A stretch of 64,000 nt of DNA from Candidatus Faecalibacterium gallistercoris (GTDB taxonomy: Bacteria > Bacillota > Clostridia > Oscillospirales > Ruminococcaceae): positions 16,781 to 80,780 of the forward strand of contig DXBJ01000021.1 in NCBI GenBank assembly GCA_019116585.1, read 5' to 3'. The translations under genes were made by a program, and so were the position numbers. The notes beneath the pieces are model-generated. The model was not told where the DNA came from. It saw nothing but the letters and a program-made list of their open reading frames with translations, and did no database searches. Shown here one piece after another: positions 44,511 through 53,433 of this stretch (position 1 is its first letter; the number at the start of each line of letters is the position of its first letter).

Positions 44511-44659
44511 ATAAGGTGCTCCATTATTGTAGCAGACCGGGCGGTGTTTGTCAACCGGTTTGGGAAAAGTTTTTGCGGCAGGGGCAAAAGAAGGGCGGGG
44601 GGCGGCTTTCTTTTTGCAGCGAACCATGCTATACTGAAGACCGAAAGGGGGCGAAGGCG

Positions 44660-45313
44660 ATGGAGGAGCTCTATGGCCGGCTGGCGGAACTGGCCCGGCG
44701 CTACGGCGCGCGGCGGCTGGTGCTGTACGGCTCCCGGGCACGGGGCGACCACCGGTACAACAGCGATGTCGACCTGGCGGTCTACGGGATGCCGGAGGAA
44801 AACGAGGGCGCGTTCGGGATGGACTGCGACGAGCTGCCCACCCTGCTCAAGCTCGACATCGTGCAGATACGGGAGGGGATGAACCCCGCGTTTCTGGCAA
44901 ACATTGAAAAGGACGGTGTGACGCTGATGGACAGGCTGCATGAAAAATACGAACAATTTGAGGCGGCGGTGTCCCGCCTGCGGGAAGCGCTGGAAGATTA
45001 CCGCAGCACGCCGCTGTCGTCGGTACGGGACGGCGTGATCCAGCGGTTCGAGTTTTGCGCCGAACTCGCCTGGAAAACCATGCGGGAATATCTTCTGGAC
45101 CAGGGGTATACCGAGATCAACAGCCCCAAGGCGGTGATCCGGCAGGCGTTCGCCTATGGCATGATCGAGGACGCCGAAGGATGGATCAGGCTGATGAACG
45201 ACCGCAACCTGACCAGCCATGTGTACGACGAAAAAACGGCGGAGGAGATCTTCCGGCGGATCGAGACGGTCTATCTGGCCCTGTTCGACGCCGCGCTGGT
45301 TTCTATGAAGTAA
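44660..45313 (+). CDS. Fused MNT nucleotidyltransferase-HEPN protein (HI0073/HI0074 type)
   Basis: A 217-residue single-chain fusion. Residues 1-95 are a minimal nucleotidyltransferase: GSRARGD (24-30), SDVDLAVYG with two metal-binding Asp (36 and 38) and a third Asp in KLDIVQI (66). Residues 95-217 match the HI0074-type HEPN partner: DGVIQRFEFCAELAWKTMRE, then NSPKAVIRQAFAYGMIED and DRNLTSHVYDE. The last contains R-x4-H (182-187), the RNase motif of HEPN toxins. Normally these are two adjacent genes forming a MntA-HepT-like toxin-antitoxin pair, where MNT AMPylates HEPN. RBS AAGGGGG; -10 TATACT at 44630-44635. Confidence 0.88.
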   Translation: MEELYGRLAELARRYGARRLVLYGSRARGDHRYNSDVDLAVYGMPEENEGAFGMDCDELPTLLKLDIVQIREGMNPAFLANIEKDGVTLMDRLHEKYEQFEAAVSRLREALEDYRSTPLSSVRDGVIQRFEFCAELAWKTMREYLLDQGYTEINSPKAVIRQAFAYGMIEDAEGWIRLMNDRNLTSHVYDEKTAEEIFRRIETVYLALFDAALVSMK

Positions 45314-45340
45314 ACTCTTTCTCTGGCCGGGAAACCGTGG

Positions 45341-45346
45341 TATACT
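45341..45346 (+). promoter_or_regulatory. -10 element of the hydratase gene
   Basis: TATACT with a weak -35 (TTTCTC, 45318-45323, 17-base spacer); leader about 75 bases. Confidence 0.45.
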
Positions 45347-45427
45347 ATAGGAATCAGGGGCCGGCGCGCAGCGGATGCGGGCGGGTCTTGTGTGGAAAGG
45401 AATATTTTTGAGAGAGAGGCGAATGAA

Positions 45428-47695
45428 ATGATCGAGTGTACGAGCACCGGCGCATACCTGGCGCAGGGGCAGTGGGTGCCGGCGGACGGCCATGCGCCCG
45501 AGGCGCTGGCGGCGCTGGGTTTTGACGCGGCGGCCGCCGCTCAGGCCAAAAAGGGCACCATTGCATGGGGCATCCTGCAGGCCCACAACACCAGCGGCGA
45601 CGAGGAAAACCTGAAGATCAAGTTTGATGCCATGGCCAGCCACGACATCACCTTTGTGGGCATCATCCAGACGGCCCGGGCTTCGGGGCTGGAAAAGTTC
45701 CCCCTGCCTTACGTGCTGACCAACTGCCACAACAGCCTGTGCGCGGTGGGGGGCACCATCAACGAGGACGACCACCGGTTCGGCCTGTCGGCGGCCAAAA
45801 AGTACGGCGGCATCTTTGTGCCGCCCCACCTGGCGGTGATCCACCAGTACATGCGGGAGAAGTTTGCGGGCTGCGGCAGGATGATCCTGGGCTCCGACTC
45901 CCACACCCGGTACGGCGCGCTGGGCACCATGGCCATCGGCGAGGGCGGCGGCGAGCTGGCCAAGCAGCTGCTGGGCCGCACCTACGACGTGGCCTGCCCC
46001 GGGGTGGTGGCGGTGTACCTGACCGGCGCGCTGCCGGCAGGCTGCGGCCCCCACGACGTGGCCATCGCCCTGGTGGGGGCGCTGTTCAAGAGCGGGTATG
46101 TCAAGAACAAGGTGATGGAGTTCATCGGGCCCGGCGTGGCCAGCCTGCGGCAGGACACCCGCAACGCCATCGACGCCATGACCACCGAGACCACCTGCCT
46201 GTCCTCCATCTGGGAGACCGACGAGACCACCCGCAAGTACCTGGCCGCCCACGGCCGCGCCGGGGACTACAAGCCCCTGGCCCCGGCCGGCCTGGCCTAT
46301 TACGACGGGGTGGTCAAGGTGGACCTGTCGGCCATCCGGCCCATGATCGCCCTGCCCATGCACCCCTCCAACGCCTACACCATCGAGGAGCTGAACGCCA
46401 ACCTGGAGGACATCCTCCACGCCTGCGAGCAGGACGTCCAGAAGCTGGTGGGCCGCACCGACGTCAAGCTGGACCTGTGCTCCAAGATCGAGAACGGCAG
46501 GCTGCGGGTGGACCAGGGGGTCATCGCAGGGTGCGCCGGCGGCCTGTACGACAGCATCGTCGAGGCGGCCAGCATCCTCAAGGGGCACACCGGCGGCTGC
46601 GGCGAGTACGCCCTCAGCGTCTACCCCGCCAGCCAGCCTGTGATGATGGCCCTGGACAAGGCGGGAGCCCTGTCCAGCCTGATGGCCTCGGGCGCCACCA
46701 TCCGCACCGCCTTCTGCGGGCCCTGCTTCGGCGCGGGGGACGTGCCCTTCAACGGGGCGCTGTCCATCCGGCACACCACCCGCAACTTCCCCAGCCGGGA
46801 GGGCTCCAAGCCGGGCGCGGGCCAGCTGGCCGGCGTGGCCCTGATGGACGCCCGCAGCATCGCGGCCACCACCGCCAACGGCGGCATCCTGACCCCCGCC
46901 ACCGCCATCGACTACGACCCCACCGTGCCCGAGTACGCGTTCGACGGCTCCAGCTACCAGGCCCGGGTGTACCAGGGCTTCGGCCACGGGGATTACGACG
47001 CCCTGCTCAAGCTGGGCCCCAACATCAAGGACTGGCCCGAGATCGCGCCCCTGGGCGACAACCTGCTGCTCAAGGTGGCCTCTTACATCACCGACCCCGT
47101 CACCACCACCGACGAGCTGATCCCCTCGGGCGAGACCAGCTCCTACCGCTCCAACCCCCTGGGCCTGGCCGAGTTCACCCTCAGCCGCAAGGACCCCGGC
47201 TACGTGGCCCGGGCCAAGGCGGTGCAGGCCGAGGAGGCCGCCCGCCGCGCCGGCAAGGGGGACGAGGCCCTGCTGGAGCGCATCCACGCCGTGCCCGGCT
47301 GCGAGGGCCTGGCCTGGCAGGACGTGCAGATCGCGTCCACCCTCTTTGCGGTCAAGCCGGGGGACGGCTCGGCCCGGGAGCAGGCCGCCAGCTGCCAGCG
47401 GGTGCTGGGCGCCGGGGCCAACATCGCGGTGGAGTACGCTACCAAGCGCTACCGCTCCAACCTCATCAACTGGGGGATGCTGCCCTTCCAGATCGCCGGG
47501 CCCACCCCCTTCGGCCTGGGGGACTACATCCTGATCCCCGGCATCCGCAAGGCGCTGGCCGGCGGCCTGTCCGGCATCACCGCCTACGTGCTGGGGGACC
47601 AGCCCGCCGCCTTCCAGCTGTCCATCGCGCCCCTGACCGGGGACGAGCGGCAGATTCTGGCGGACGGCTGCCTCATCAACTTCTACAAGCACTGA
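45428..47695 (+). CDS. Aconitase-family hydratase (YbhJ-like)
   Basis: A 755-residue member of the aconitase superfamily, closest in length and layout to the putative hydratase YbhJ of E. coli rather than to AcnA. It has [21 protein letters not shown], which is the substrate loop, and [20 protein letters not shown] with a C-x2-C pair; a third cluster cysteine may be in ETTCLSS or TNCHNSLC. The swivel domain ([19 protein letters not shown]) is at the C-terminus. It should be an Fe-S dehydratase, but the substrate is unknown. It is followed by the PHP gene. Confidence 0.85.
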   Translation: MIECTSTGAYLAQGQWVPADGHAPEALAALGFDAAAAAQAKKGTIAWGILQAHNTSGDEENLKIKFDAMASHDITFVGIIQTARASGLEKFPLPYVLTNCHNSLCAVGGTINEDDHRFGLSAAKKYGGIFVPPHLAVIHQYMREKFAGCGRMILGSDSHTRYGALGTMAIGEGGGELAKQLLGRTYDVACPGVVAVYLTGALPAGCGPHDVAIALVGALFKSGYVKNKVMEFIGPGVASLRQDTRNAIDAMTTETTCLSSIWETDETTRKYLAAHGRAGDYKPLAPAGLAYYDGVVKVDLSAIRPMIALPMHPSNAYTIEELNANLEDILHACEQDVQKLVGRTDVKLDLCSKIENGRLRVDQGVIAGCAGGLYDSIVEAASILKGHTGGCGEYALSVYPASQPVMMALDKAGALSSLMASGATIRTAFCGPCFGAGDVPFNGALSIRHTTRNFPSREGSKPGAGQLAGVALMDARSIAATTANGGILTPATAIDYDPTVPEYAFDGSSYQARVYQGFGHGDYDALLKLGPNIKDWPEIAPLGDNLLLKVASYITDPVTTTDELIPSGETSSYRSNPLGLAEFTLSRKDPGYVARAKAVQAEEAARRAGKGDEALLERIHAVPGCEGLAWQDVQIASTLFAVKPGDGSAREQAASCQRVLGAGANIAVEYATKRYRSNLINWGMLPFQIAGPTPFGLGDYILIPGIRKALAGGLSGITAYVLGDQPAAFQLSIAPLTGDERQILADGCLINFYKH

Positions 47696-47746
47696 GGCCC
47701 CCGCACGGCTTCCAAACTCATCCCAAAAAGGAGGTGGAGGCTCGCC

Positions 47747-48592
47747 ATGGCTGGCGACCTGCACAATCATTCGACTTGTTCGGACGGCTCCACGCCCATC
47801 CACCGGCTGGCGGCCATGGCCGCGCGGGCCGGGCTGGACGCCATGGCCATCTCGGACCACGACACCCTGCGCAGCGCCGGTTATTGCTACCGGCACCCGG
47901 TGCAGGAGGGGGTGCGGCTGATCCCCGCGGTGGAGCTGACCGGCTATGACTACGAGCGCCGGCACCGGGTGCACCTGCTGTGCTACTGGCCGCAGGACTG
48001 CCCCGAGCTGCGGGCCCACTGCGACACCATGCGCCGCCGGCGCAACGAGTGCTGCCTGCAAAGCGCCCGGGAGCTGGAGGGGATGTACCCCCTTTTCCGC
48101 ACCGAGCAGGCGCTGGAATACGCCCGGGACAGCGGCGTGCTGTTCAAGAGCGGCATCATGCAGGCGCTGCAGGAGCTGGGCCTGGCGGACGGCATCTACG
48201 GCGAGGCGTACCACCGGCTGTTCGGCTGGGAGCCCCGGGGCCTGGTGCTGCACAGCCCCGAGTACCCCCCGGTGGAAGAAGTCATCGCCACCGCCCGGGC
48301 GGCCCGGGGGGTGCTGGTGTTCGCCCACCCCACCGTCTACAAGAGCATGCCGCTGGTGCGGCAGCTGGTGGCGGAGGGCAAGCTGGACGGCATCGAGATC
48401 GACCACCCCCGCAACAGCGAGGCCGACAAGGCCGAGTGCCGCGAGCTGTGCCGGCGGCACGGCCTGATCGTCACCGGCGGCACCGACTTCCACGGCTCCA
48501 ACACCGCCCACCCCCACCCGGTGGGCACCTGCACCACCGCGGACGACCAGATCGCACGGATCGACGCGCTGGCAAAGGAGTATCAGAAGTAG
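47747..48592 (+). CDS. PHP-domain phosphoesterase (RNase AM/TrpH-like)
   Basis: A 281-residue metal-dependent phosphoesterase. The PHP motifs are DLHNHSTCSDGS (I), MAISDHDT (II), AVELTGY, FAHPTVYKS (III) and GTDFHGSN (IV). Relatives such as E. coli RnaM (TrpH) mature 5S and 23S rRNA ends or act on 3',5'-bisphosphates. A very strong RBS (AAGGAGGTGG) precedes ATG. It lies 51 bases after the hydratase gene and is followed by the MITE-like element, not by a terminator. Confidence 0.9.
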   Translation: MAGDLHNHSTCSDGSTPIHRLAAMAARAGLDAMAISDHDTLRSAGYCYRHPVQEGVRLIPAVELTGYDYERRHRVHLLCYWPQDCPELRAHCDTMRRRRNECCLQSARELEGMYPLFRTEQALEYARDSGVLFKSGIMQALQELGLADGIYGEAYHRLFGWEPRGLVLHSPEYPPVEEVIATARAARGVLVFAHPTVYKSMPLVRQLVAEGKLDGIEIDHPRNSEADKAECRELCRRHGLIVTGGTDFHGSNTAHPHPVGTCTTADDQIARIDALAKEYQK

Positions 48593-48907
48593 CCCTCTCA
48601 GTCTCGCTTCGCTCGCCAGCTCCCCCGAAGGGGGAGCCAAGCGTACCGCCGTCAAACCCGGCGAACAGCGTGTAAGGCGAAGCTGTGAGCAAGTTTGCCT
48701 TACCACAACCTGCCCGGCACCCACGGGCGTGCTCTTGCCTCCCCCTGTGGGGGCGCGAACAGCGACCGCTGCCAGCGGCAGAAACAGGGAGCTGTGAGCG
48801 GTGCAGCGCTCCGGTTTTTGCAAGCGCCCGCTGCGGCGCGCCGCAAAAATCGGCTAAGCGCAAGAGGAGGTGGCACAGGACGCGCAAGCGGACTGTGACG
48901 GAGAGGG
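48593..48907. repeat. MITE-like structured element (repeat family 3)
   Basis: This 315-base element fills the gap between the PHP and TSCPD genes. It is bounded by CCCTCTCAGTC (48593-48603) and GACGGAGAGGG (48897-48907), inverted repeats with one mismatch. Inside are AGCTCCCCC-GAA-GGGGGAGCC (48618-48637), CCCCC-TGT-GGGGG (48742-48754), and a long imperfect stem built on CCGGTTTTTGC and GCAAAAATCGG. No ORF with coding character is present. The remaining 60 bases up to the next ATG hold only the RBS AGAAAGGACG. Confidence 0.65.
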
Positions 48908-48967
48908 CAACCGCCCGGCGCGCCTGCGGGCCGCGCAACGTATCCAACAGAAAGGACGTATCCTACC

Positions 48968-49231
48968 ATGACTTTTGCCTATCCCAACCAGGGCACCTGC
49001 TCCCGCATGACCAAGATCGAGCTGGCGCCCGACCACACCATCCAGTCCATCGAGGTGATGGGCGGCTGCAACGGCAACCTGAAGGGCATCGCCAGCCTGC
49101 TCAAGGGCATGAAGGCGGAGGACGCCATCGCCCGGATGGAGGGCGTCACCTGCGGCCCCAAGCCCACCAGCTGCCCCGACCAGATCGCCCAGAACCTGAA
49201 AAAGGCCCTGGCCGCGATGGAAAACCAGTAA
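48968..49231 (+). CDS. TSCPD-domain protein (TIGR03905 type)
   Basis: An 87-residue protein consisting of a TSCPD domain, the zinc-associated module also found at the end of some ribonucleotide reductases. The signatures are PNQGTCSRMTKIEL, VMGGCNGNLKGIASLLKGM and the closing TCGPKPTSCPDQIAQNLKKAL, with four cysteines that can bind metal. The single-domain form is common in Clostridia; its function is not known to me. RBS AAAGGACG. Confidence 0.88.
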   Translation: MTFAYPNQGTCSRMTKIELAPDHTIQSIEVMGGCNGNLKGIASLLKGMKAEDAIARMEGVTCGPKPTSCPDQIAQNLKKALAAMENQ

Positions 49232-49235
49232 ACAG

Positions 49236-49285
49236 AAAAAACGGCCGGCGGCTCCTGTCCCGAAAGGATGGGGGCCGCCGGTTTA
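49236..49285 (+). terminator. Terminator after the TSCPD gene
   Basis: ACGGCCGGCGGC pairs with GCCGCCGGTTT around a 25-base arm that itself folds (CCTGTCC..GGATGGGG). Confidence 0.7.
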
Positions 49286-49334
49286 TGTGTCCCGTCCATC
49301 CGCGCAGGTCGGCTGGACGGGACTTTTTAACAGT
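49284..49334. repeat. Solo terminal hairpin of repeat family 1 (second)
   Basis: TATGTGTCCCGTCCA paired with TGGACGGGAC and followed by TTTTTAACAGTC. The prefix TATGTG and suffix ACAGTC are those of full copy A, so it is a truncated copy. The loop differs (CCGCGCAGGTCGG). It lies between the TSCPD gene and a convergent gene. Confidence 0.8.
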
Positions 49335-49349
49335 CTGTGCGGGGGAAGG

Positions 49350-49751
49350 TCAAGGTTTGTGCTGTTCTTCGCGGTGCCGACGGATGTCGTCGAGCATGGT
49401 CTGGTAGCGGTCCATGAGTTTGCCTCCCTTGCGCTGCCACTTCCAGGCAAAGAAGGCCGTCCAGACTAGGAAGAAAGAGAGGGCCAGCGGCAGGGCCCAG
49501 ACGAAGCCACCTGCCCGCAGCAACATATAGTCCACACAGCCGGTCAAGATATCTGCTACGAGATAGAGCCAGAGGAAAAACTGTTCCGCTTTTTCCGCTG
49601 GGAAGGTGAGGAAAAAGTCATCCCAAGCCTCGGCGCGAAAGCGGAGCTGCCGGCCTTTGAACCAAGACGCAGCCAGGAACAGCCCCACAAACACCAGCGA
49701 TGACAGGGCATAATGGACAAAGAACAGGACAGCAAGATGGACAAGACGCAT
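49350..49751 (-). CDS. Small membrane protein, unknown function
   Basis: A 133-residue protein; I do not recognise it. It has three hydrophobic stretches: an N-terminal one (LVHLAVLFFVHYALSSLVFV), a middle one (FFLWLYLVADILTGCVDYML) and a third (ALPLALSFFLVWTAFFAW). A basic cytoplasmic tail (WQRKGGKLMDRYQ, IRRHREEQHKP) ends it. The codon usage is clearly less GC-rich than in neighbouring genes, hinting at a more recent arrival. ATG follows AGAGAGG; a -10 TATAAT on the minus strand is at 49784-49789. Confidence 0.7.
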   Translation of the reverse strand: MRLVHLAVLFFVHYALSSLVFVGLFLAASWFKGRQLRFRAEAWDDFFLTFPAEKAEQFFLWLYLVADILTGCVDYMLLRAGGFVWALPLALSFFLVWTAFFAWKWQRKGGKLMDRYQTMLDDIRRHREEQHKP

Positions 49752-49973
49752 GGAGGAACCTCTCTGGATGATATTTGTGACAGATTATATGACTATTTCA
49801 CTCTAGCACAGCGGGCGGAGGGGTTCAAGACGGAAATTGTAACATTTTCCTGAACAGAAGGGCCGCCGGTTTGTTTGCGCGCTTTGACAAAAACAGCTGA
49901 TTTTTTCCCGCCGCGGGGGACTATACTGTAGGTGTTGAGAGCATCGGCGCATACGCCGGGAATGGAGCAGGCA

Positions 49974-52274
49974 ATGGGAATTTTGGATCGTTTCAGCGCA
50001 GGATGGGGCAAGGGCTTTTCGCGGGAGGCGGGCCGGGTGCTGGAGGGCGCGGTGGAGCTGGCCGGCAACTACGGCTGCGACCGCGCCGACACCGGCCACC
50101 TGCTGCTGGCCATTTTGCAGCAGGACCACGGGCCCGCGGGGCGTTTCCTGGCCGGCAAGGACATCCGGGAGCAGGAGGTGCGCCGCCGCCTGGCCGAGGG
50201 CCGCCAGGGCCTGCCCCGCCGCCTGCGCCGCCAGGACCTGGCCCCCGAGCTGCGCCGCGCCATCGACTACGCCCTGATCGACGCCCAAAACGCCCGCCAG
50301 CCCCGGGCCGAGCCCGAGCACCTGCTGTGCGCCATCCTGGAGGACGGCGGCTGCACCGCCGGGGTGCTGCTGGCCTCGATGGGCCTGCAGCTGAGCGAGG
50401 CGGTGCGGGAGTGCCGCCAGATGTCCGGCCAGCTCACCCTGCCCGCCCAGCCCCGGGCCAGCGCCGCCGCGCCCCGGGGCAGCCGCCCCAGCGACAAATA
50501 CTGCCGCGACCTGACCCGCCGCGCCGCCGACGGCGAGCTGGACCCCGTCTTTTGCCGCGACAAGGAGCTGGACCGGATGATCGAGATCCTCTGCCGCCGC
50601 CAGAAAAACAACCCCTGCCTGGTGGGCGAGCCCGGCGTGGGCAAGACCGCCCTGGCCGAGGGCCTGGCCCAGCGCATCGCCGCCGGGCAGGTGCCCCGGG
50701 CCCTCAAGGGCCGGCGGCTGCTGGCGCTGGATATGGCCAGCCTGGTGGCCGGCACCAAGTACCGCGGCGACTTTGAAGAGCGGCTCAAAAGCCTGCTGGA
50801 AGAGCTGGTGCGGGACGGCGGGGTGATCCTGTTCGTGGACGAGTTCCACACCATCGTGGGGGCCGGCGCGGCCGAGGGCGCCATCGACGCCGCCAACATC
50901 CTCAAGCCGGTGCTGGCCCGGGGCGAGCTGCAGATGATCGGCGCCACCACCAACCAGGAGTTCCGCTCCCATATCCAGAAAGACCCCGCCCTCGAGCGGC
51001 GCTTTGGCCGGGTGCAGATCGACGAGCCCACCCCCGAGCAGGCCCGGGGCATCCTCGAGGGGCTGGCCCCCCGCTACGAGCGGTACCACGGGGTGCTGAT
51101 CCCGCCCGAGGCCCTGGACGACGCGGTGGAGCTGTCGGTGCGGTATCTGCCGGGGCGCTGCCTGCCCGACAAGGCCATCGACCTGATGGACGAGGCCTGC
51201 GCCGCCGCCCGCATCCGCGCCGAAAAAGAGGGCCGCACCGCCCCCGCCCTGGCCCGGGAGGACATGGCCCGGGTGGTGGCCCGCGCCAGCGGCATCCCCG
51301 CCGAGCGGGTGGGCGAGGCCGAGCGGGAGCGCCTGGCCCTGCTGGAATGCCGCCTGGCCCAGGAGGTGGTGGGCCAGGACAAGGCCGTGGCCGCCGTAGC
51401 CGCCGCCATCCGCCGCAGCCGCACCGGCCTGGGGGAGCCGGGCCGCCCCATCGGGGCGCTGCTGTTCTTGGGCCCCACCGGCGTGGGCAAGACCGCCCTT
51501 TCGAAGGCGCTGGCCCGCAGCTGGTTTGGCAGCGGCAAGGCCCTGCTCAAGTTCGATATGTCCGAGTACCAGGAGGCCCACACCGTGGCCCGGCTGCTGG
51601 GCGCGCCCCCGGGGTATCTGGGCCACGACGAGGGCGGCCAGCTGACCGAGGCGGTCCGCCGCCGGCCCTACAGCGTGGTGCTCTTTGACGAGATCGAAAA
51701 GGCCCACCCCGACATCCAGAACATCCTCCTGCAGCTTTTGGAGGACGGCTGCCTCACCGACGCCGCCGGCCGCAAGGCGGACTTCACCAACACCATCGTC
51801 CTCCTGACGGCCAACCTTGGCGCGCGCTTCCTGGCCGGGCAGGCCGCGCCCCTGGGCTTTGCCGCCGGGCAGGAGGCCGTGTTTGAAAAGCAGGCCCAGC
51901 AGGCCGTCGCCGAGGCGCGCAGCTTTTTCCGCCCCGAGCTGCTGGGCCGCCTGGACGACACGATCGTGTTCCGCCCCCTGGGGCCCGAGAGCCTTTCGGC
52001 CATTGCCGACCGGCTGCTGGGCCAGCTGGAGCAGCGGGCCGCCCGCAGCGGCTACACCCTGACCCACACCCCCAAGGTCTGCCGGGCCCTCGCGGCCAAA
52101 GCCGCCAGCCCCTACGGCGCGCGGGAGCTGCGCCGCCAGGTGGACCGGGCGGTGGAGCAGGCCCTGGCCGACCGCATCGCCTCGGGCACGGCCCGCCCCG
52201 GCGCCCACTACACCGCCGACTGTTCCGCCGACGGCAGCGTGCTGCTGATCGCGGACGACACGGCCACCGTCTGA
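49974..52274 (+). CDS. Clp ATPase (ClpC/ClpA-like HSP100 unfoldase)
   Basis: A 766-residue two-ring AAA+ unfoldase. The N-terminal Clp-N repeats (LGHLLLAILQQ-like, EPEHLLCAILED) are followed by D1 with Walker A VGEPGVGKTALAEG and Walker B ILFVDEFHTI, then D2 with LGPTGVGKTALSKA and VLFDEIEKAHP. There is no long ClpB M-domain and no UVR motif of ClpC, so the layout is ClpA-like. A short loop APLGFA in D2 could dock ClpP. ATG 49974, 7 bases after GGAG, is preferred over in-frame ATGs at 49932 and 49962. Confidence 0.92.
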   Translation: MGILDRFSAGWGKGFSREAGRVLEGAVELAGNYGCDRADTGHLLLAILQQDHGPAGRFLAGKDIREQEVRRRLAEGRQGLPRRLRRQDLAPELRRAIDYALIDAQNARQPRAEPEHLLCAILEDGGCTAGVLLASMGLQLSEAVRECRQMSGQLTLPAQPRASAAAPRGSRPSDKYCRDLTRRAADGELDPVFCRDKELDRMIEILCRRQKNNPCLVGEPGVGKTALAEGLAQRIAAGQVPRALKGRRLLALDMASLVAGTKYRGDFEERLKSLLEELVRDGGVILFVDEFHTIVGAGAAEGAIDAANILKPVLARGELQMIGATTNQEFRSHIQKDPALERRFGRVQIDEPTPEQARGILEGLAPRYERYHGVLIPPEALDDAVELSVRYLPGRCLPDKAIDLMDEACAAARIRAEKEGRTAPALAREDMARVVARASGIPAERVGEAERERLALLECRLAQEVVGQDKAVAAVAAAIRRSRTGLGEPGRPIGALLFLGPTGVGKTALSKALARSWFGSGKALLKFDMSEYQEAHTVARLLGAPPGYLGHDEGGQLTEAVRRRPYSVVLFDEIEKAHPDIQNILLQLLEDGCLTDAAGRKADFTNTIVLLTANLGARFLAGQAAPLGFAAGQEAVFEKQAQQAVAEARSFFRPELLGRLDDTIVFRPLGPESLSAIADRLLGQLEQRAARSGYTLTHTPKVCRALAAKAASPYGARELRRQVDRAVEQALADRIASGTARPGAHYTADCSADGSVLLIADDTATV

Positions 52275-52282
52275 CGTCTAAG

Positions 52283-52326
52283 AAAATGCCCCGCCGTTCC
52301 GTTGCAGGAATCGCGGGGCGTTTTGT
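52283..52326. terminator. Terminator between Clp and GT2 genes
   Basis: AAAATGCCCCGC pairs with GCGGGGCGTTTT, with GTTCC/GGAAT extending the stem. It lies between convergent genes and is symmetric. Confidence 0.85.
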
Positions 52327-52329
52327 GGT

Positions 52330-53328
52330 TCATTTCAGTTTCAGGGGCACGATAACGAGGCGGTACCACAGGTAGGGGACCATGTTCCAGATCATCCACA
52401 CTTCCATCAGCAGGTAGTGGGGCAGGTCCCGCAGGCGGAAAGGCCGCTTGCCTAGCCGCCCCTCCCGCAAAATGGCGAAGGCCTCGCGCATCCCGGCGTC
52501 CCACGCCTCGCCGAAGCCCTGCCGGTGGAACTTGTAGCACTTGAGCAGGTACCCCGCCAGCAGGGGCAGGGCGTTGACCAGCAGCATGAGGGCGGGCTGG
52601 TTTTTCAGGGGCAGCAGGATGCTGTTGCGGCCGCTCTGGCGGCTCTTGAAGGCGTTGTACCGCACCGCGCCGGTGCTGGCCCCGCAGATGTGGTAGCAGC
52701 GGGCGGCCGGGCAGAGCACGCACTTGTAGCCGGCGTTGTTGGCCCGCCAGCTCAGGTCCACGTCCTCGAAATAGGCAAAGAAGTTCTCGTCAAACAGGCC
52801 GATCTCGTCCAAAATGCGCTTGCGGTAGAGCGCCGCCCCCCCGCACGCCGAGAAGATGCGCTTTTGCTTTGTGTAGCGGCTGGCCCGGCGGCCGTCGCCG
52901 GTCTTGCAGGCAAAGCCCATCCAGGTCACATAGTCCCCGGCGTCGTCGGCCAGCTCCCGCTCAAAGTGGCGGATCATCAGGCTCTGCACCGCGAAGATCC
53001 GCTCGTCGCGGTCGGCGGCGCGGACCAGCTGCTCCAGCCAGTCCGGCTCGGCGAAGGCATCGTTGTTGAACAGGACCACATACTCGCTGTCGGCCAGGGC
53101 GATGCCCTGGTTGACCGCGTGGGAAAAGCCGGTGTTTGCGCCGTTTTCGATCAGGGTGAAGTTGGGCCGGCTGCAATAGCTGCGGGCCTGCTCGAGGCTC
53201 TCGTCGGTGGAGCCGTTGTCCACCACGATGAGCCGGAAGTCCTGCATGGTCTGGGCATAGACCGACTCGATGGAGTCTTTCAGCCAGCCCTTGCCGTTGA
53301 TGTTGGGGATGATGATGGTCGCTTTCAT
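52330..53328 (-). CDS. Family 2 glycosyltransferase (rhamnosyltransferase-like)
   Basis: A 332-residue inverting glycosyltransferase for a cell-surface polysaccharide. The GT-A fold is clear: IIIPNINGKGWLKDSIESVY, VVDNGSTDESLE, NTGFSHAVNQGI, the DxD-like FNNDAFAEPDWLE, and the ED acceptor motif FFAYFEDVDLSWRANNAGY. A C-terminal amphipathic or membrane part follows (LPHYLLMEVWMIWNMVPYLW), as in GT2 enzymes that stay membrane-bound. ATG 53328 with AGGAGCAGC. No other polysaccharide gene adjoins it; donor and acceptor are unknown. Confidence 0.9.
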   Translation of the reverse strand: MKATIIIPNINGKGWLKDSIESVYAQTMQDFRLIVVDNGSTDESLEQARSYCSRPNFTLIENGANTGFSHAVNQGIALADSEYVVLFNNDAFAEPDWLEQLVRAADRDERIFAVQSLMIRHFERELADDAGDYVTWMGFACKTGDGRRASRYTKQKRIFSACGGAALYRKRILDEIGLFDENFFAYFEDVDLSWRANNAGYKCVLCPAARCYHICGASTGAVRYNAFKSRQSGRNSILLPLKNQPALMLLVNALPLLAGYLLKCYKFHRQGFGEAWDAGMREAFAILREGRLGKRPFRLRDLPHYLLMEVWMIWNMVPYLWYRLVIVPLKLK

Positions 53329-53385
53329 AGCTGCTCCTGCCTTTGCTGGTTGTGACACTGGCAGTAGTATACCATATTTCGCCAC

Positions 53386-53424
53386 AAAAAAACAGCCCGC
53401 CAGGCTGCAAAACCTGCGGGCTGC
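53386..53424 (-). terminator. Terminator of the DUF4358 lipoprotein gene
   Basis: Minus strand: GCAGCCCGCAGG pairs with CCTGGCGGGCTG (one bulge), followed by seven Ts. Confidence 0.8.
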
Positions 53425-53433
53425 AACGTGCGT

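Noticed and set aside
49884..49927. TTGACA with TATACT as the promoter of the Clp gene
   Set aside because: The spacer would be 32 bases; the two hexamers cannot be one promoter.
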